This document shows, piece by piece, positions 19,819-31,259 of a stretch of DNA of 64,000 nucleotides (its first letter is position 1; every line of letters begins with the position of its first letter). The translations under genes were made by a program, and so were the position numbers. Origin of the DNA: Margaritispora aquatica (taxonomy: Eukaryota; Ascomycota; Leotiomycetes; Helotiales; Discinellaceae); assembly GCA_007644065.1 (NCBI GenBank), contig VJWN01000016.1:295207-359206 (forward strand), read 5' to 3'. A model generated the notes under the pieces. It was not told the origin of the DNA and did no database searches. It worked only from the letters and a program-made list of their open reading frames with translations.

Positions 19819-22800
19819 GTTCGGATGTGATTCTTGGATGACGTCTTGTGAGAACTAGCTCGAGGTGTTGACGAGGTTGAAGAAAGAAAGACGAATGATT
19901 GTAATGCAAGAGGAAAGTTCTCGAGGACGAAGATATCCTTTATACTCATGCTCGAAGGGAAATATCCAGACTCCACAAGTTCTCCACAACTTGATATCGA
20001 GAATAAACAGTGGCTCTCCTCCAAGTTTGAGATTATTCTCCAAGGACACGACAAGAAAACTGGAGTCGCTTGGGAGAGTGTTAGAAGCTTACTAGGCCTA
20101 CATCCACAGTATTGAGTTCACTTCGACCCAATTCTCGCCTAGCCCTAGTCTCTGATTGGTGAAATCCTGGATGACCCATTTCCATGAGGCTCTCATTCGT
20201 ACGGCCAAGATAATGTCAAGTAAAGCCGAGCTCACCAGTTCTCAACACGGGGTCTCCAGAGCACGACTCAGCCGCCTCTGTGCAAATACCAGGTTGACTA
20301 AAAATGAATTGGTCTAAGTGCCGAAGACACCACGAAGGCGCGTAGAAACAAAGTCAAAAAGCTATAACTCTTGGAAGATTGCGTCAGAATCGTGCTACTC
20401 GGGCTTATTGCTCTTGGCCGAACCAGCCGAGCTTCTCGGACACATTTTATCGATCTTCGCTTCTTAGGTGCACTTGGATTTGGATAGCTATGTTGCACTG
20501 CCCTCAGTCGAGTTCAATAATGACATTCCAGGGATGATAATTTCAGCGAGAGATGCACCACGCCAGATTGCGCACCTTATTATCCATGTTATTGAATCTT
20601 GGAGTATTTGCGGGTGTATTGTGGAACTGCTTGCTTGCTCCGCCCGGGGACTCCAACAGCGGGTGAGTGGACAATGGGGTGCTTGGCGGGGAGGAATCCA
20701 CTCGGGACGCGTCCACTCGTTTTTACTTCTCCACCCATTTGATCAGATGGCCAATCTGTTTGAGTTTACCAAGAGAGTGCGCATCGGCGCCAAATGCTCA
20801 ATGCGGGAATTCTTCTGGCCTCGAACTTTGACATGACATGATAACCCAGCCTTCCTTGGAAGATGCGGTCGCTCTGTAAAGGCAATTGACGGCTTTGTAT
20901 ACCGATGAAGAGCCGTTTGATGTTTTGGTAGTAGAAATTTGAAAGGTCTGGGGAATGGGAACTGGGGAGTTGCTTGCAGCACTTGCAACATTTTTGTCTA
21001 CATAATCTCTTATGCCTAACAAAGGTCCGACGAAAACACAGGTTCATAGTGATGTTAAGGATTGGAGTTTGTTAGAACTGTTAAGCGTTGTACGAAGGCA
21101 TAAAGTACTATATTGCAGATTGAATTCTGCGAGAACTCCATATTCGCCAGTAAAGCTGATATTGTTCAGTGGCATTTGAAAATTAGTTGGCTCCTAGAAG
21201 TCTGATGACAATTCGCAATGGCTTCTGTTGATAGGTGGCATGCTCTGTTTCGAAGTCGTTGGAGTCTTTGATTGTACGGGGTAGGTGTAGTATCACATTT
21301 GCACAATAATAAAGCCGAGATCGCTTTTGGTGCCATTGATATTGCCCAACTTGCCAAGTGGATGATTTTGGAACAGATTGACGAAAACACTGTTTGGAGA
21401 TAATTTCTTGTTTCATTTCGCTAAACTAATCTGTTGGGAAAATGCATAGTTCTGCTTCTTTAATAGCATGTGTTCGCAGAAGTTCAGCCTGTTCACTTCC
21501 TTACTCAAGAGAATTGGCTTGCCTGATGCAGTGCCCAGAAAGTCTTGAATAAATAAAGAGCAAGCATGTTGTCAAATTATAGTATAGGTGACCGAAGAGT
21601 TTGAGAAGTTCGGCAGTTTAATCGATATTCCTTTGACAACGAGGATTATATTCTAGAACAAGCTATGTTAGCAAGATGACAAAACATTTTTGAACGTAGG
21701 TAAGCATCTTGGAATTTTGGCATCAGGAAAAAATTAGAGTTGTTGTTGTTTTTTGGTCTTCATTGGTGACCTCGGGGTTAAAAAGAATGATCATCATCTG
21801 CCAGGAAGGATAAGAATAGAATGAGAGTCTTACTTTGTACCAAATAGCCCAAGGCCAGATTACTTCCAAATTCCGTGCTGCTTCTGCAGAAGCGATATTG
21901 CACAATGGCAGACTGCCTTGATGCTGTGTTGTCTAATGATCGTGGCCATCCAATATCTTTCCACGAGCATCTGTGACATACTGAATCGCCTGCCGTTCCT
22001 GAGATAACCCAAGGTAGCCCTCGTACAGCGACACAAGACCTACATTGCCTTCTCCAGTCATGAGGCGACTAGCATATGCAAGGGGATTACCCAGAGCCCT
22101 CGAATTGAAGTCGAAATGGTATCAACTCCATTGTTTGATGATGTGCCTGTGTGGCTCGAAATATGGAAAATCTTGCCGGGCATGTTTGACCTACCTACAA
22201 GAGAGGTGTCAACGATGAGAATATGTAGCCTGGATTCAGATCGTTGAGAGGGAGGACATTTCAATGTCTGGCTGAATTGGTGGTCGTGTTGAGCTTCACA
22301 ATGTGTAGGTTGGTTATAATGAAAAGAAGCAGAGGAGGTTGGAAAAAAACGCGTCGCGATACAGGTGTTCATTTGCTTAGTCATCATCAGAAACCTCAAC
22401 TTTACCGAAGAGCCCCATTTCTCTTCCTAACCCCCGAACACATCAACCGTATCAAAAGCCAAGCTCAGATATACGGACACTGATAATGCCTTCATACGAA
22501 TTATCTTCGGTGTGCACTTGTTGAAGATCTGATACGGAACGCTTGGCATGGTGAAGAGGTGGTGTAGACAAGTAGTGATGAGAAGTGAAGTCACAAGTTC
22601 TTCCTATCCTTGGCAGGGAGGAATATTCGAGGTGGAGTGTAGCCTTTTCAATGACACTGTGCTGTAGGAACTTCAAATTTCATCATTCAACTTCCAGCAT
22701 ACTCGATCACACCAAGTCTCGCTTCAATAGGTCATAGAAACAACGAACGGGATTTATTCGCCATGGTTGTGTATAGAGTCTCGTTAATCAAGAAAGATCC

Positions 22801-23093
22801 TGCTGCATCTCGGATGCTAAGTATATTTACAATGAAAAGAACAATTCGCTGGTGGCAACTCAATTTTCACCCTATACCCTTTCTCTTGATATTGAATCGT
22901 AGCTGAACGAATCTGGCTACAGAGCAAGATTCCTCGAAAATTCCGTGACCAACAACCCGTTGCATGTTTTCTGAGTTGACGAAGATACGGCCCACCAACT
23001 ATGCATTCTGAATCATCAGGATGCAGATAGCCAATATCACTACGGAGCTTCTTCGCACTCAGTATCCATGTGAGTAGGCCGGCCCTGTATTGC
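19819..23093. other. Long intergenic region upstream of the permease
   Basis: 3.3 kb without a gene I can support. 20637-20715 is GC-rich and contains matches to the short CreA consensus SYGGRG (for example 'ccgggg' and 'gcgggg'), which could serve catabolite repression of the permease, but the consensus is short and chance matches are common. Small open frames at 20468-20836, 20743-21047, 21166-21416, 22058-22483 and 22452-22676 show no domain, no codon-like pattern and no joined intron model. Confidence 0.35.
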
Positions 23094-23601
23094 TTAGAAT
23101 GAATATCGACGGGGGAGATGCATTTTGTTATGTCTAGGTCCAGGTTGGAGATTCGACTCTGATAGGAAAATACAGTCAGCATCCACAATGAAAGTAATGG
23201 GCGATTACAAATACCAGAAACTACACGTCGCAGCACGCTATTCGCGTCCTCGATATTTCGGTCCTCGAGAGCCGCAGCTCTGCCTCTTTGGCCGAGTTCA
23301 ATATCTAGACAATAATCAGTAAGCACTGAGTGGTATGGTGTTGGACAAATCCACCTTCATTCACAGCCAAGCGAGGACCTTGGAAGAAGCATCTGTATAC
23401 CATAAATATGGTTGGTGGAAGACCTAGAAGCAAAGCAACTAGACCGATGATGGCTTCTGGAGTCATGGTAGGAGCCATGGTAGAATTACTTTCGATAACT
23501 TGGTAGTCCGTCGCGATGTTGTTGAGAGAAGGTGGAGTATCGGAAAGCAGAGAGGAAAGGTTGGTTCTTAGGACCAAAGAAGAACCAACAAGAAGCAGCA
23601 T
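23094..23601 (-). CDS. Possible small single-pass membrane protein
   Basis: Weak model: exons 23601-23355, 23304-23215, 23158-23094 give 402 nt (133 aa) in phase. The middle of the first exon encodes 'MTPEAIIGLVALLLGLPP', then 'TIFMVYRCFF', a clear hydrophobic span of a type common in short fungal proteins, preceded by a possible secretion-like start MLLLVGSSLVL. A shorter start at 23478 (MAPTMTPEA) is equally possible. The rest is a charged tail ending PRRYSF. The second intron (23214-23159) has a good branch (GCTGAC) and acceptor (TATCAG). If it is not spliced, the frame instead runs on to 22817 and gives 244 aa. The donor of the first intron (GTGGAT) is poor. No function assigned. Confidence 0.35.
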
Positions 23602-24975
23602 CACAGCTCTTATAACATCCTGAAGATGGAATGAAGACTAACGAAGACTCTATTCAACGATGGTGACTTCACCAGCAAGTGGGAAACATTTCGGAACTGA
23701 CCAATAATCCAGTGAAGAAACAATCGAGTGGATCTAACAAACATTTTGGAACCATCCAATGAACTTCCAGTAGCCTTACTAGAACTCGTTGTGCTGGCTT
23801 GCCAGCGTCGGGAATTTGGAGCTTTACCATGAGTCTTCAGAGGTATGAAAGTCTACCGGTGTCCAAATTCTGGAACTATCCAATGAGTATCAAGCAGCCT
23901 TTTGAGCCCAGCACTGGACTAATTGAGGAATGCCGGAACTCTGGACCTTGTCCATCTCAAGCCTTATGAACATGACATTCACCAGCTTTTCTCGGCTAAA
24001 ATTCTGGAATCGTCCAATGGGCATCGAGCTGACTCACGAATATGGCGATGTCCTGTTAGCACCGGCATTTTGCAAAGAATCACCAAGCTCGTTTTCCTCC
24101 ATTGTACCTGCATGAGTCGCACGTACCACTATTCACCAAAAAGTTCGACACATGCAGTCCGTCCATCACTTAGGGCTAAAAGTTCAGGCATTGACCAATC
24201 GTCGCTTGTCTTCTTTTAGAAGAGCGCAGAAGCTCTGGGTCAGAGAGGTCCTCAAATCATGAGAATTTACATACAAATTGGGCGAACGATAGGGAAAAAA
24301 CAGTTAGTGAAACACGAGGCGTTTAAACGAAGGAAGCCTTGGCATGCTAATTGAAGCCACTTCTTGACACTAAACGATTGGCGCACCCGAGTATTAACAA
24401 ATGCGGCGTAGTGGCCCACAATCTTGGGATTTCTCCTTGTTCGTCTCCATCATAAATCTGGCTTAGACCAATCATTTATGATCAGGTAGTTATATCAGAC
24501 GAAGCTTGATTCCCCTGCCGAAGCTACTCGCTTCCCGGCCCACAATTACCCCTGAGCGGCTCGTACTTGTGGGAAGTCGTGAGGCTCGCGGTATACTCTG
24601 GTATTGACCAACCATAGATCATCGGATAAAATGTGCCGCTGTCTTGATTGGATGACCGGTGAACAGGATAGGAATAGTTCTCATGAGTAGGTAAGTTTTT
24701 CTGGTTGTGCTTGGATTAGCTTGTATAGCGTGCATAGCTAGTGGTTTCCAGCACTTTTGTTTGCACGAGAAGCCCCTACTGCGGTTGTCATATTGCATTA
24801 GTTAATTCTCTACACATGGCTGCCCAGGTTTGGCCGGTGAGCCTTTACTCCTTGGTATCTACACATATTAGGATACAAGACCTCAGTTGCATCTTTATCC
24901 TTTCACCACCACTCATACATAACTTCCAGGTCACGACAATACTGTAACAGATTGGTGAACCCCAAAACTGACAGC
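23602..24975. other. Intergenic region with dispersed CCAAT-containing repeats
   Basis: Several scattered copies of a 25-30 bp motif resembling 'tctggaac(t/c)atccaatgag(t/c)atc(a/g)agc' occur at about 23695, 23745, 23870, 24000, 24185 and 24600; most carry CCAAT or CCAA(C/T) after 'ggaac'. The last 250 bp would hold the promoter of the Clr5-ankyrin gene. No coding region supported. Confidence 0.4.
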
Positions 24976-27041
24976 ATGGAGGCCAGACTGCGTCTAAAGA
25001 AAGATCAACTGAGGGATTTATATATTGTTGAAAACAAGACGCTTAACGCTGTGATGCAGGACATGGAGACACGGCATCAAATTGTGGCTAAGTGCGTAAA
25101 CTCTCGACATCTGATCATTTGAAAGGGAAGATTAACCATTTGCAGCCAGTCAGTCTATACCCGTCTTTTCAGGGAATGGAATTTTCAGAAGAACCAAAAA
25201 GACCAGGTGTGGAATTATGCCGACCACCGTCTTGCAAAGCGTAAGAACGAAGGCAAACTCAGCAATGTATACGTAAATGGCACTCTTCAGGCTCCCGAGA
25301 AAATTCGGAAGGAGATTGCTCGCCATGTTACAACACTGCAACAGTTAGCCCGCAACTCCGGTTTGATTACCTTCGTTCTCACTCATTAGTTTTGACTAAC
25401 ACTATTAGCTCCGAGTCCTCGAACACCTGAAGGTTGGTCAATTGTCACACCACGACCATACACTGCTAGCGAGGCCTCGGTACCATCTACGCCAAGCGCC
25501 TCTGACGAGGTTATGATGACGACTCAAGACCCCGAGGCTGTAGAACAGGCTGCCGAAGATACTGAAGAGACTTTTGGAGAGACAGCAATCGATATCATGC
25601 CACATGAAGAAGCCGACTTCCACATACTTGCGGAAGTGATGCAGAAGTGCGGTACCTTTATTTCACTTTGGGGTCAAGAAGAGCGCTCCATGAAACGAAC
25701 AAGACTGCTAAGTTTGTACGACGATGTCGCGCGAAATGTCATCCTCGCGGCTCGACTACTTGAGGATACTTCCTACACAGAGCAGACAGTTTATGCCACA
25801 GGCGTCGATATTCTTGCCAAAGCTTTGCGAAATGCAAGTGATCTCACAATCGACCCCGAAAGGCGTGTAAATCCTATCATCGGCGATGTGATGCGAGCTG
25901 CGTTCTACGTCGCGGCCAGGAAAGGACATTGCAGTGCTGTGGGGTCACTCATCTCTTGCGGCGTCAATGTCAACTCGCGGGATTCAGAAGGGGTGTATCC
26001 TCTCCACGTGGCAGCAGAATACAACCACCCCGAGTTGGTGGCCTTGCTACTGGAGCAAGGCGCTCAGGTGAATAGCAAAAGTCATGATGGGCATACAGCA
26101 TGGACTCGCATATGTGAAAAATCTTCGCATGAGGCCATTGCTCAAATTTTGGTCAGCCATAACGTGGAGAAGAACGTCCATTTTCGAGATGGAGAAAATG
26201 TTCTCTATCAAGCTGCCTCGGGTGGCCACGTCGAACAAGTGCGCACTATGCTTCGACGCGGAATGAGCCCCTCTTTTGCAACACCTTACAGATGGTGTCC
26301 ATTGGTATGTACTTACTCCTCGAATTTCCCATCAACGTTCAGAACTAATCAGCCTCCTAGCATTTCTCGGCCGCCAATGGCCATCTTGAAGTTGTCAAGC
26401 TATTAATAGAAGCTGGAGCCGAAGTGAACAGCATCTCTGATCAGTCTAAAACGCCATTAGATCTAGCGAACAGCGGCAAAAACAACGCTGAGACGATATC
26501 TTACTTGGTTGACCATGGAGCTTTAACCGCGAGGCAGAAGCGTTCATTGCAATCCATGGGTCCGCCGGCAACAAACATGAGAGCATCGTTGCAACCCATA
26601 ATCCCTTCAAAAAGACCCAGAAGCACCACACCTAGCTCACCTCTGGCCCAGCACGCATTCACTGTTCCTTCAAAGAGACTTAAAACTACGCCTAGCTCGC
26701 CTTTGGTGCAACCTAGTCAAGACCAAGAAAACGCACACAGCTCTTTCGAAAGAGCCATGATGCAAATTCTGCCCCGACTATCACCGAAAGTGTCGGCGCA
26801 TTTACTTGCACATGGTAGAAGCAGTAGTCTTAATTTTCAGCCCATGAGCACTTTATGGATGCATGGCACGAGTGAGGCCACATCAAGCAAGCTGAGTTTC
26901 TGGCCAATGGATGCCAACCACACCTCCAGCCACGAGGATGAAGCAATTGCTCTCGAGAATTTGGAAGACGAGGGCTATGGATCCCCAAATGTTCACCCAG
27001 AAACACCGCAGTCGCTATCGATGCCATCTCCTGTTTGGTGA
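24976..27041 (+). CDS. Clr5 domain-ankyrin repeat protein (635 aa)
   Basis: Four exons: 24976-25091, 25146-25360, 25409-26304, 26361-27041 (1,908 nt, in phase, GT-AG introns). Residues 1-55, starting MEARLRLKKDQLRDLYIVEN and continuing through 'YTRLFREWNFQKN', match the Clr5 domain, a short helical module found at the N-terminus of many ascomycete proteins. A linker rich in Ser/Pro/Glu follows. About six ankyrin repeats lie at roughly 272-480 ('YPLHVAAEYNHPELVALLLEQ' and 'HFSAANGHLEVVKLLIEAGA' are typical), and the C-terminal tail is disordered, with a repeated 'TPSSPL' motif (about 505-530). In fission yeast Clr5 acts in heterochromatic silencing. In filamentous fungi Clr5-ankyrin proteins are numerous and mostly uncharacterised; protein binding in the nucleus is a fair guess, not shown here. 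Confidence 0.85.
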
Positions 27042-27690
27042 GATCCATGGAGATTGTTTTTCGCTCGTGGATTCTTCCATAGGTTTTATGTTAGACACCG
27101 TTTGGGAATGGACTGCTGTAAGGGTTTTGGTCACTGCTACTGCTTCAACGCATTAGTACCACTCCGAGCTTGGCGTTTTCATTTACATCGTTCAGCAGTG
27201 TTTTTTTCGATACCCATTTCTTGTACATAATTAGTTCTATACCTCTTTTAGCGATCTCGACCACGACCACGACCATGATTCAACTCTTTGGACTTCTTTA
27301 ATTTGATTCAAATTGGCTCAATATTGACTTAATAATGATTTGGATTCGTATTTGACTACGTTTATCTTTTCGCTGTTTTTATCTTTGGGTTGAGCCGATT
27401 CGGTCTATCTCGGTTGCCCACTTCTATCTAACACTTCAATTCAACAACAAGGTTTTAAATTAACCCAAAGAGACAAACTGCAAAATCGAGGCTGTTCTGT
27501 ATTGCGATATATTTTACATCAATACCATGCATTGTGGTGGGTAATGACCAACAATAGAATATCAGCATCTCAAGGGACGTAACCGGCGGCTTTTTGGTCC
27601 GCACCGAAGGGAGTTTGGAACGTCTAAAGCACGTATGATGTATCGCCCTAGCTAGCGCATGGTATGTACAAATGTACGACGCCCCACCTC
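27042..27690. other. Intergenic region downstream of the Clr5-ankyrin gene
   Basis: Probably includes the 3' UTR of the ankyrin gene. I see no gene, RNA or repeat beyond short AT-rich stretches. A short direct repeat 'gaccacgaccacgacca' lies at about 27257-27273. Confidence 0.4.
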
Positions 27691-27960
27691 TGATTGGCTA
27701 ACGCGAGCATGAATTCCCAATGCGGAATCTCGTCTAATGGGTCCACTTTTCGAGCAGCTATATCGGTTTCGTTCGATGTCAGCCAGAGTACTCTCTACCA
27801 TCAAGGCCTATCAGATGGGCTATGTCGCTCATATTACTGCCTGTTCGAGGCTTCAATTTGGAGCCAGTTGATAGGCGGAGAATCCGAGTGTCATCAAGGC
27901 TCACATTAAATTAACCGATTTTCAAATCGGTTGCTTTCCTCGAGCAGCGTTTTATATAAA
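27691..27960 (+). promoter_or_regulatory. Promoter of the methyltransferase gene: inverted CCAAT box, palindrome, TATA
   Basis: An inverted CCAAT box (ATTGG) lies at about 27693-27697. A perfect palindrome at 27913-27932 has 9-bp arms AACCGATTT/AAATCGGTT around 'tc' and contains CCG-N10-CGG. A TATA-like 'tttatataaa' at 27951-27960 lies 18 bp further, about 135 bp before the ATG, and is followed by a pyrimidine-rich leader (27961-28000). The arrangement is that of a regulated fungal promoter. CCG/CGG half-sites in two-fold symmetry are the usual target of Zn(II)2Cys6 dimers. Confidence 0.6.
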
Positions 27961-28092
27961 GCTCCTGTCTTTTCCTCCCTTTCTTTCTCCTTTTCTCTAT
28001 CGCAACGCAAAGACTTAGATGAACGATCAAAGACATTCAGACATCTAGACATACCTACACCCTTCATTTCCGAAATTCCTAAACATTCAACA

Positions 28093-29180
28093 ATGGCATA
28101 CCAGCACGAAGCAATCAACGCCGATGACGACGCCGTCACTAAGCTCTATGGCGTGAGAACCGTGGAGACTTCTTGTGCATATTTACTTCCGTATATCACC
28201 AAGAAGTCAAATATCCTCGACGTGGGCTGTAAGTGCCTCCCTTCTCATCCAGACTCACTTCACTTCACCTCACCTCACCTTGACCTTCAGTTCCAATCTC
28301 ACCTCTTCCCCTCCCAAACTAAACCGCCAAAGAACGCAAGCTAACTTCCTGCCTCCTCCTCACAGGCGGTCCAGGAACCATAACAACCGACCTCGCAGCC
28401 CTCGCTCCCGGCGGCCAAACAGTCGGCACCGATATCTCAGCCGGCGTGATCGACCAAGCTCGCCAACTGTCATCAAAGCTCCAGCTTCCAAACCTCAAGT
28501 TCGAGGTTGACGATGCTGCTAAGCTCCCTTACGAGGCTAATAGTTTTGATATCGTGCATGTGAGTCTATGATAACTTTTCAATTTTGCCGGGCATTGGCA
28601 CATTTAACCTTGCACATTCCATTTCTTTCTATCTCTCCCCACCTCCATATCCCGTCCTATCACATCAACCAACTAACACCATCAGGCGCATCAACTCCTC
28701 CTGCACGCGCCCTCCCCCCTCCCCCTCACCATCCTCTCCGAATTCCACCGAATCTGCCGTCCCGGCGGCCTCATCGCGCTCCGCGAATCCAGCCCCGCGG
28801 TCATCACGTCCCTGGTCCCTGACCTGCCCCTAATCCGGGCGTACTGGGAGCGCGCGATGAAGACCATGGTCGCGATGGGGGGCCACACAACCGGAGGACG
28901 GGAACTAGAGGGATGGGTGCGCGAGGCTGGTCTAGTTGGTAAAGGGGATGTGGATGGGGATGGGAAGAAGGGTAAATTGGTGGTGATGAAAGGCGAATTG
29001 CGCAATCCAAGCCACTTGCATAGAGTGGTGGGAGAGGAGGCCGAGACGGTCGTGAAGTACGGGCTGGCGACGAGGGAGGAGGTCGATGCGTGGGCAGGCG
29101 CGTGGAGGGGGTGGGAGGCGTTTGAGGGCGCGGAGTTTGTGTTTGAGGCGGGTGAGGTGCTTTGTTGGAAGGGTGAGTAG
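28093..29180 (+). CDS. Class I SAM-dependent methyltransferase, UbiE-like (274 aa)
   Basis: Three exons: 28093-28228, 28366-28559, 28686-29180 (825 nt, in phase). Residues 41-50 'ILDVGCGPGT' form the SAM-binding motif I. Motif II-like 'TVGTDISAGVIDQAR' and motif III-like 'FDIVHAHQLLLHAPSP' then 'LTILSEFHRICRPGGLIALRE' follow, the order seen in Methyltransf_11/25 enzymes. This family methylates small molecules (quinones, sterols, secondary metabolites); the C-terminal half that fixes the substrate is not diagnostic. No biosynthetic cluster is visible around it. The upstream region has a clear TATA box and a CCG-N10-CGG palindrome, suggesting regulated rather than constitutive expression. The third exon is GC-rich compared with the first. 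Confidence 0.88.
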
Positions 29181-30890
29181 GTAGGCGTGTGGGGTCCTCG
29201 CTAAGCTAGGTAGGTACGATCGAGGGAATCTTGCCATTGCGCGCGAATAAGAGTCCTACTTACCTATAGAAAGAGAAATAAGTTCAGCAAGATCCAGCCT
29301 CTATTATCTTCTACAACCAATCTCGATCTCGCTTAGTCAAATCTAATCCAATCTAATGCAATCCAAGCCTGCCTCCCATCACAATCACGCTCTCAATTGT
29401 GTAAACCACCACCCACCCGCACCTCTCTATTCCACATTGAATGGAATTTAGCATACCTCTGCAAACCTTACATACGTGACGCTCCTCGCTTGAATAGATA
29501 TGTACTCCAACTCAATCAGTACCTTATCTTCTTTGTTTTAGTTTGCTCCAAGGTTACATATAGACCAACAGCGCGTTGTGACTCGAAGAAAGAGGTGGAG
29601 AAAGAGACATAGGTACATAGTAAAAGAGACATAAGCGATCGTAAATCGCGACACAACGCACAAAGACACTTACATACTTCCAGCCATTCTCGAGAAGTGA
29701 GGTTCTCCATGCGATGTCAGCCAGCAAAGCCTTCTTTCTCTCTTTCCTTTCTTCTTTCCTTCTTTCTTTCCTTCTTTCTTTCTTTCTTCGTGAATGTGAG
29801 AATTTGCTTTTGTCAAAGAAAAAACGACCCACCCAATCAGATATGCTGTCTCGTACTATCGTATATGTGAAGGAGGAAAAGCAAAACCGCCAGCTCAACT
29901 ACCAACTACCGAGCATCGAGCATCGAGCATCGTGGATCGTAGATGGTGCACGAAGAGATAATGCATGTCTTAGTTGATGGTTTGATGTGGGTAAGATGGA
30001 CGGATAGGTGACTGGATAGACAGATAGTGAAAGTGATAATGTGTGGGGTGGATAATAATCTAGTTCGATGGTTAACATGGTTGATGGGTTTGAGAAAAAA
30101 AAAATGGTTTCGTCTAAGCATTAGGTATAAGTGGGAGTCAAGCAAATGTTATGGTAGGGATTGTAGAAGGATAGGAAGTGCGGTCTGAATTGCTTCTACA
30201 TTGGTTTAACCAAAGGCGGAAAGGAGAAAAGGATACCTACCTACCGATAGTGGTAGTGAATATACAATCACGTGAAGGAAAGCAGATGGAATTACAGGTG
30301 AGATGAAACGTGTAGATATATCTATTTCGCCTGCTATTGCTAAAGAGGTATTATAATCCTACATACACAGACGGAAATAGCATCCTAGAAACACATACTA
30401 GTGCCAAAGAGTAAGAAAACATAAGGTATCGTAAAATCGGTAGTTACTATGCAAAAAAGTGCTGATCGCGAGACTCCATCTATAAACCCACAAATGGTAT
30501 CTAGTAACTCCTGTAAACTGAATGAAATCGACTCGTGTTGTTGGTTACTGAAGTCAAAAAGTGATCTGGATGTGATGGCCGCCCTGTCAAGATAAGGTCG
30601 TAGCTTTGATATAGCCGTTTAGCCTGTAACCCTTTATTATATCAAGAAAATTGTTGGTGACCTTGAAATTGTTAGTGATGTTCTAAAAAGTAAGTTTTGA
30701 GCAGGAAAAGCTTACCGAATTCTTATTCCAACGCCCACTTCATCCACAGATTAAAGCTCCAGGCCAACCAGTAAAGCGTGCGGTCGTTGTCTCATTTCCC
30801 AATCCCTCTCTTTTTGATCCAATTTCTCGTTGTTCAATTTGTCGTCATCTCATCTTGACTTGTCTCCACCGTCGACCAAGATTCCAGATC
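29181..30890. other. Intergenic region with CTTT microsatellite
   Basis: 1.7 kb between the methyltransferase 3' end and the 3' end of the small basic protein. A (CTTT)n/(TTCC)n microsatellite occupies about 29732-29788. A three-copy 'gagcatc' repeat is at about 29909-29929. Small open frames are by-products of these. No gene seen. Confidence 0.45.
29732..29788. repeat. Polypyrimidine (CTTT/CCTT) microsatellite
   Basis: Interrupted run of CTTT and CCTT units on the plus strand, about 57 bp, with no purine except at its flanks. Confidence 0.9.
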
Positions 30891-31259
30891 TCACATCCTG
30901 CCCGCCCAGGGACTCATGTTCCTCTCCCTCGCCTCTCTAATCTCCTTAGCCCTTCTCCTCTCATCCTTCTCGGCCTCCCTCCTTGCCTTCTCCAAAAACT
31001 CTTCGTAATCTCTCGTTTCGCTCATCTCACCCGTGTTACTCTGGGCCAGCTTCTTCGAGTTCTTCTTCATCATGGAGGACAAGGGTGCTTTAGGAGACGA
31101 GATCATGACGGATGGGATGGACGAGTCAAAGGTAAAGTTGTCGTTGTTGTGGGTGGATGCCGATTTAATGGATGGACGCTTGATGGTGCCTTTGCTATTG
31201 TCGGCGGTCGAGGGTTTGGAAAATGATTTTATGCGCGAGCGGAATTCTTGAAAGCGCAT
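30891..31259 (-). CDS. Small basic, charged hypothetical protein (122 aa)
   Basis: Single frame starting MRFQEFRSRIKSFSKPST and ending NMSPWAGRM. The N-terminal half is Lys/Ser-rich and disordered-looking. Residues about 83-115 ('DYEEFLEKARREAEKDERR' and on) form a strongly charged amphipathic helix, perhaps a coiled coil. The length, even codon use and lack of low-complexity DNA argue for a real gene, but there is no known domain. A further upstream exon cannot be excluded. No function assigned. Confidence 0.6.
   Translation of the reverse strand: MRFQEFRSRIKSFSKPSTADNSKGTIKRPSIKSASTHNNDNFTFDSSIPSVMISSPKAPLSSMMKKNSKKLAQSNTGEMSETRDYEEFLEKARREAEKDERRRAKEIREARERNMSPWAGRM

Noticed and set aside
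20468..22676. Several 70-120 codon frames between the permease and 23 kb
   Set aside because: None carries a known domain, and none can be linked by good introns into a longer product.
27239..27285. 'gaccac' repeat as a tRNA or snRNA part
   Set aside because: No cloverleaf, no A/B box pair and no terminator; only a short direct repeat.
10000..31000. Biosynthetic gene cluster around the methyltransferase and permease
   Set aside because: No polyketide synthase, NRPS, terpene synthase, P450 or pathway regulator is present in the interval.
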